A stretch of DNA of 34,082 nt, taken from assembly GCA_025465235.1 (NCBI GenBank), contig JAODNO010000729.1:1-34082 (forward strand), in the 5' to 3' direction. Positions 31,505 to 34,082 of the stretch are shown one piece after another (position 1 is the stretch's first letter; every line of letters starts with the position of its first letter). Below the pieces are notes generated by a model. That model saw only the letters and a list, made by a program, of their open reading frames with translations, ran no database searches and had not been told where the DNA came from. This DNA is from Pseudonocardia sp. Lineage in GTDB: Bacteria; Actinomycetota; Actinomycetes; Mycobacteriales; Pseudonocardiaceae. A program made the translations under genes and the position numbers.

Positions 31505-33181
31505 TCAGTCGCGCGTGAGCTTACGGTGGGTCACCCTATGAGGACGCGCGGCGTCCGCTCCGAGCCGCTCGACCTTGTTCTTCTCGTACGCCTCGAAGTT
31601 GCCCTCGAACCAGAACCACGCCGCCGAGTTCTCGTCCGTGCCCTCCCACGCGAGGATGTGCGTGACGACGCGGTCCAGGAACCACCGGTCGTGCGAGATC
31701 ACGACAGCACAGCCGGGGAACTGCTCGAGCGCGTTCTCCAGCGACGACAGCGTCTCGACGTCGAGGTCGTTGGTGGGCTCGTCCAGGAGGATCGTGTTGC
31801 CCCCCTGCTTGAGGGTCATGGCCAGGTTGAGCCGGTTGCGCTCGCCCCCGGACAGCACGCCTGCGGGCTTCTGCTGGTCGGGCCCCTTGAACCCGAATGC
31901 GGCGACGTAGGCACGCGACGGCATCTCGGACTGCCCGACCTTGATGTGGTCGAGCCCGTCGGAGACCACCTCCCACACGTTCTTCTTCGGATCGATACCG
32001 GCGCGGTTCTGATCGACGTACGACAGCCGGACCGTGTCGCCGACCCGGACGGTGCCGGAGTCGGCGTCCTCCAGACCGACGATCGTCTTGAAGAGGGTGG
32101 TCTTGCCGACGCCGTTGGGCCCGATCACGCCCACGATGCCGTTGCGAGGCAACGAGAACGAAAGGTCCTTGATCAGCATCCGGCCGTCGAAGCCCTTGTC
32201 GAGGTTGTCGACCTCGACCACGATGTTGCCCAGGCGCGGCCCGGCCGGGATCTGGATCTCTTCGAAGTCGAGCTTGCGGTGGCGCTCTGCCTCGGTCGCC
32301 ATCTCCTCGTAGCGCTGCAGACGCGCGCGGCTCTTCGCCTGCCGGGCCTTCGCCCCGGAGCGCACCCACGCGAGCTCCTCAACGAGCCGCTTCTGCAGCT
32401 TCGCGTCCTTGCGTCCCTGGACCGCGAGCCGCTCGGCCTTCTTCTCCAGGTAGGTGGAGTAGTTGCCCTCGTACGGGTAGGTCCGTCCGCGGTCGATCTC
32501 GAGGATCCACTCCGCCACGTTGTCCAGGAAGTACCGGTCGTGCGTTACGGCCAGGACCGCACCGGCGTAGCCGGCGAGGTGCTGCTCCAGCCAGAGGACG
32601 CTCTCCGCGTCGAGGTGGTTGGTGGGCTCATCGAGGAGCAGCAGGTCGGGCTTGCTCAGCAGCAGCTTGCACAACGCCACCCGCCTGCGCTCGCCACCGG
32701 ACAGCTGGGTGACCGCCACGTCAGGCGGCGGGCACCGCAGGGCGTCCATCGCCTGCTCGAGTTGGGAATCGAGCTCCCAGGCGTCGTTGTGGTCGAGAAT
32801 CTCCTGGAGCTGCCCCATCTCCTCCATGAGCGCATCGGAGTAGTCGGTGGCCATCAGCTCGGCGATCTCGTTGTAGCGGTCGAGCTGTCGCTTGATCTCG
32901 CCGAGCCCTTCCTCGACGTTGCCGAGTACCGTCTTCTCCTCGTTGAGCGGCGGCTCCTGCTGCAAGATGCCGACGGTGGCACCGGGCGCCAGCATCGCGT
33001 CGCCGTTGTTGGGCTGTTCCAGGCCGGCCATGATCTTCAGTACGGTCGACTTACCTGCCCCGTTCGGGCCCACGACACCGATCTTCGCTCCCGGCAGGAA
33101 GTTCAACGTCACGTTGTCGAGAATGACCTTGTCGCCGTGGGCCTTCCGGACCTTCTGCATGCTGTAGATGAACTCCGCCAC
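31505..33181 (-). CDS. ettA: ABC-F ATPase EttA (energy-dependent translational throttle)
   Basis: A 558-aa soluble ABC-F protein with two ATPase domains. Visible are Walker A GPNGAGKST and GPNGVGKTT, signatures LSGGERRRVAL and LSGGERNRLNL, Walker B LLLLDEPTNHLDAES and ILLDEPTNDLDVET, and an EttA-type arm and linker (YLEKKAERLAVQGRKDAKLQKRLVEELAWVRSGAKARQAKSRAR). The C-terminus RPHRVTHRKLTRD is typical of actinobacterial EttA. It binds the ribosomal E site and gates translation by the ATP/ADP ratio (family knowledge). Start GTG 33181 gives MAEFIYSMQKVRKAHG as in Rv2477c; GTG 33187 is an alternative. Only 25 bp separate it from the upstream ssb, so they form an operon. Confidence 0.97.
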   Translation of the reverse strand: MAEFIYSMQKVRKAHGDKVILDNVTLNFLPGAKIGVVGPNGAGKSTVLKIMAGLEQPNNGDAMLAPGATVGILQQEPPLNEEKTVLGNVEEGLGEIKRQLDRYNEIAELMATDYSDALMEEMGQLQEILDHNDAWELDSQLEQAMDALRCPPPDVAVTQLSGGERRRVALCKLLLSKPDLLLLDEPTNHLDAESVLWLEQHLAGYAGAVLAVTHDRYFLDNVAEWILEIDRGRTYPYEGNYSTYLEKKAERLAVQGRKDAKLQKRLVEELAWVRSGAKARQAKSRARLQRYEEMATEAERHRKLDFEEIQIPAGPRLGNIVVEVDNLDKGFDGRMLIKDLSFSLPRNGIVGVIGPNGVGKTTLFKTIVGLEDADSGTVRVGDTVRLSYVDQNRAGIDPKKNVWEVVSDGLDHIKVGQSEMPSRAYVAAFGFKGPDQQKPAGVLSGGERNRLNLAMTLKQGGNTILLDEPTNDLDVETLSSLENALEQFPGCAVVISHDRWFLDRVVTHILAWEGTDENSAAWFWFEGNFEAYEKNKVERLGADAARPHRVTHRKLTRD

Positions 33182-33206
33182 GACCACGATGGTAGTTCCG
33201 TCCGAC

Positions 33207-33779
33207 TCAGTGCCCGACGCCCGCCTCCGCGGGCGCCGGCCTTGCCGCTGGTAGACCGACGGCAGGCGTGGTCCTTTCACGAGAATCGTGCGCCGCCGAC
33301 TGCCCCTCCTGCCGCTCCCCGTCGGTTGCCCACGGTGACGGGTCGGTGTCGTGCACTTCCAGGTCGAGGGCCTCGGCGGAGGCTTCCGCGACGGTCACGC
33401 TCGCACCGGCTGCCTCAGTACGGCTGGTGCGTGTGACGAGCGCCCTGGATCGGGCGAGGTCCGGGCCCACGGCGTAGCCCTCCATCTCCACGACGCTCTG
33501 GCGCCTGCCGTCCTTCTCCCAGCTGCGCGTGAACAGCCGCCCGTGCACGACGACGGGGTCGCCGACACCGAAGGACGCGTGGACGTTCTCGGCGAGCGCA
33601 CGCCAGCAGGTGACGTTGACGTAGAGCGTGTCGCCATCGCGCCATGATCCGGTGGTCCGATCTAGACGACGCTCGTTGCTCGCCACCCGGAAGCTGGCAA
33701 CCGCGGTGCCGTCCGGCACGCTGCGGAGGTCGACGCGGGTGGCCAGATTGCCGACAACGGTGGTGTAGGTCTCGTGCAC
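33207..33779 (-). CDS. ssb: Single-stranded DNA-binding protein (secondary SSB/OB-fold)
   Basis: A 190-aa protein with one N-terminal OB fold (about residues 2-110): ETYTTVVGNLATRVDLRSVPDGTAVASFRVASNERR, DGDTLYVNVTCWRALAENVHASFGVGDPVVVHGRLFTRSWEKDGRR. The acidic tail lacks the DDDIPF tip that recruits partner proteins in the main SSB, and its end (PAEAGVGH) is not acidic, so this is likely a specialised SSB rather than the replicative one. GTG 33779 has AGGAG 8 nt upstream. The track extension to 33983 runs into the rrn terminator region and is rejected. Counterpart of Rv2478c, heading the ssb-ettA operon. Confidence 0.93.
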   Translation of the reverse strand: MHETYTTVVGNLATRVDLRSVPDGTAVASFRVASNERRLDRTTGSWRDGDTLYVNVTCWRALAENVHASFGVGDPVVVHGRLFTRSWEKDGRRQSVVEMEGYAVGPDLARSRALVTRTSRTEAAGASVTVAEASAEALDLEVHDTDPSPWATDGERQEGQSAAHDSRERTTPAVGLPAARPAPAEAGVGH

Positions 33780-33820
33780 GGCTCTTCTCCTCGCTCGCTG
33801 ATGATCCTTGCGAAACGAGA

Positions 33821-33836
33821 GTGCGCCTCTGCGCAC
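33821..33836. promoter_or_regulatory. 6-bp perfect hairpin in the ssb leader
   Basis: GTGCGC and GCGCAC flank a 4-nt loop (CTCT), 42 bp upstream of the ssb start. It may be an mRNA leader hairpin or a protein site. No T-run follows. Confidence 0.4.
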
Positions 33837-33862
33837 GGGCGGAACCAGACGGTCGGCGGATG

Positions 33863-33892
33863 TGTGGATAGCTGCAGCACGAGGTGGACAAG
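33863..33892 (-). promoter_or_regulatory. Two DnaA-box-like 9-mers upstream of ssb
   Basis: TGTGGATAG (33863-33871) and GGTGGACAA (33883-33891) are each one mismatch from the reverse complement of a DnaA box (TTATCCACA or TTGTCCACA), in the same orientation and 20 bp apart. They lie in the ssb promoter region, where DnaA control would make biological sense, but one-mismatch matches are common enough to be chance. Confidence 0.25.
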
Positions 33893-33962
33893 GCACGCCC
33901 AGCCAAGACACGACGGCGCGGAATGTCGGTGAGGTACGCCAGACTGGCGAGCAAAAATGCAC

Positions 33963-33997
33963 AAAAAAGTGGGCCCCCGCCAATGGCGGGGGCCCAC
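33963..33997 (-). terminator. Rho-independent terminator of the rRNA operon
   Basis: A 13-bp perfect stem (GTGGGCCCCCGCC with GGCGGGGGCCCAC, 3-nt loop) is followed on the minus strand by TTTTTT and a further T-run. It lies 9 nt after the 3' end of the 5S rRNA and before the ssb promoter region, so it insulates ssb from rRNA read-through. Confidence 0.95.
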
Positions 33998-34006
33998 AAT
34001 GTTTGA

Positions 34007-34082
34007 TGTCGGCGGCGACCTACTCTCCCACACCCTAACGAGTGCAGTACCATCGGCGCTGGAGGGCTTAGCTTCCGGGTTC
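34007..34082 (-). rRNA. rrf: 5S rRNA, 3' part (gene runs off the window)
   Basis: On the minus strand the sequence reads GAACCCGGAAGCTAAGCCCT, then CCAGCGCCGATGGTACTGCA and GGGAGAGTAGGTCGCCGCCG ACA. These are the conserved loop and the 3' stem of actinobacterial 5S rRNA. About 76 nt of the usual 115-120 are present; the 5' part, and presumably 23S and 16S, lie beyond the right edge. The 3' end at 34007 is judged by analogy and may be off by 1-3 nt. Confidence 0.95.

Noticed and set aside
31475-33436. 653-aa plus-strand ORF opposite ettA
   Set aside because: Shadow of the ABC-F gene, whose Walker and signature motifs are unmistakable on the minus strand.
33207-33983. 258-aa version of SSB
   Set aside because: The added 68 residues read through the promoter region to the rrn terminator; GTG 33779 has a proper SD and a family-like start.

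Overview
The window is very GC-rich actinobacterial chromosome. The protein families, the many GTG starts and the repeated TANNNT-box-then-start-codon arrangement point to a Pseudonocardiaceae-like organism, possibly Pseudonocardia; the genus is an inference and no database search was run. It carries about 23 protein-coding genes and ends inside a 5S rRNA gene, so an rrn operon lies just to the right on the minus strand. I see no prophage, IS element, CRISPR array or tRNA.

Left part (1-7.4 kb): a DUF3515 membrane protein, a manganese module (mntR-mntH, overlapping by 4 nt) and a convergent ddl. In mycobacteria the DUF3515 gene and ddl are neighbours, so mntRH looks inserted between them. Upstream of ddl comes a minus-strand pair, an isocitrate lyase/PEP mutase-superfamily lyase and a nitronate monooxygenase. 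Then follow a small unknown protein, a PPOX-class flavin/F420 protein and a MarR-type regulator whose 5' end looks damaged. Two gene relics sit here: a short piece of a vapC toxin gene (3.72-3.81 kb) and the 3' end of an unidentified gene (7.17-7.34 kb).

Proline module (7.4-11.7 kb): proline dehydrogenase (minus), the PucR-type regulator pruC (plus) and P5C dehydrogenase pruA (plus) form a complete proline-to-glutamate pathway. An exact 11-bp element, GATCGGACAAG, occurs upstream of both enzyme genes in the same orientation relative to each, and is a good candidate for the PruC site.

Middle (11.7-19.9 kb): an unusual MFS exporter with three C-terminal carboxypeptidase-regulatory-like domains; a MocR-type PLP regulator (convergent overlap with the MFS gene) divergent from a PNPOx-family protein; and a prolyl oligopeptidase translationally coupled to an MscS-type channel.

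Right part (19.9-34 kb): glbO, a GH13 alpha-glucosidase homologue, a conserved unknown, a hot-dog thioesterase, NAD-dependent glutamate dehydrogenase (about 1585 aa), ettA and ssb. From memory this follows the Mycobacterium tuberculosis order Rv2470-Rv2478c, except for one extra 1147-aa gene between gdh and ettA. That protein has a helical N-terminus, a disordered middle built partly on a 63-bp tandem repeat, and a domain resembling a GGDEF fold without its signature. The GH13 protein has Gly where the family has its nucleophilic Asp. The extra protein and the altered GH13 enzyme are the most interesting items here, together with the proline regulatory element.
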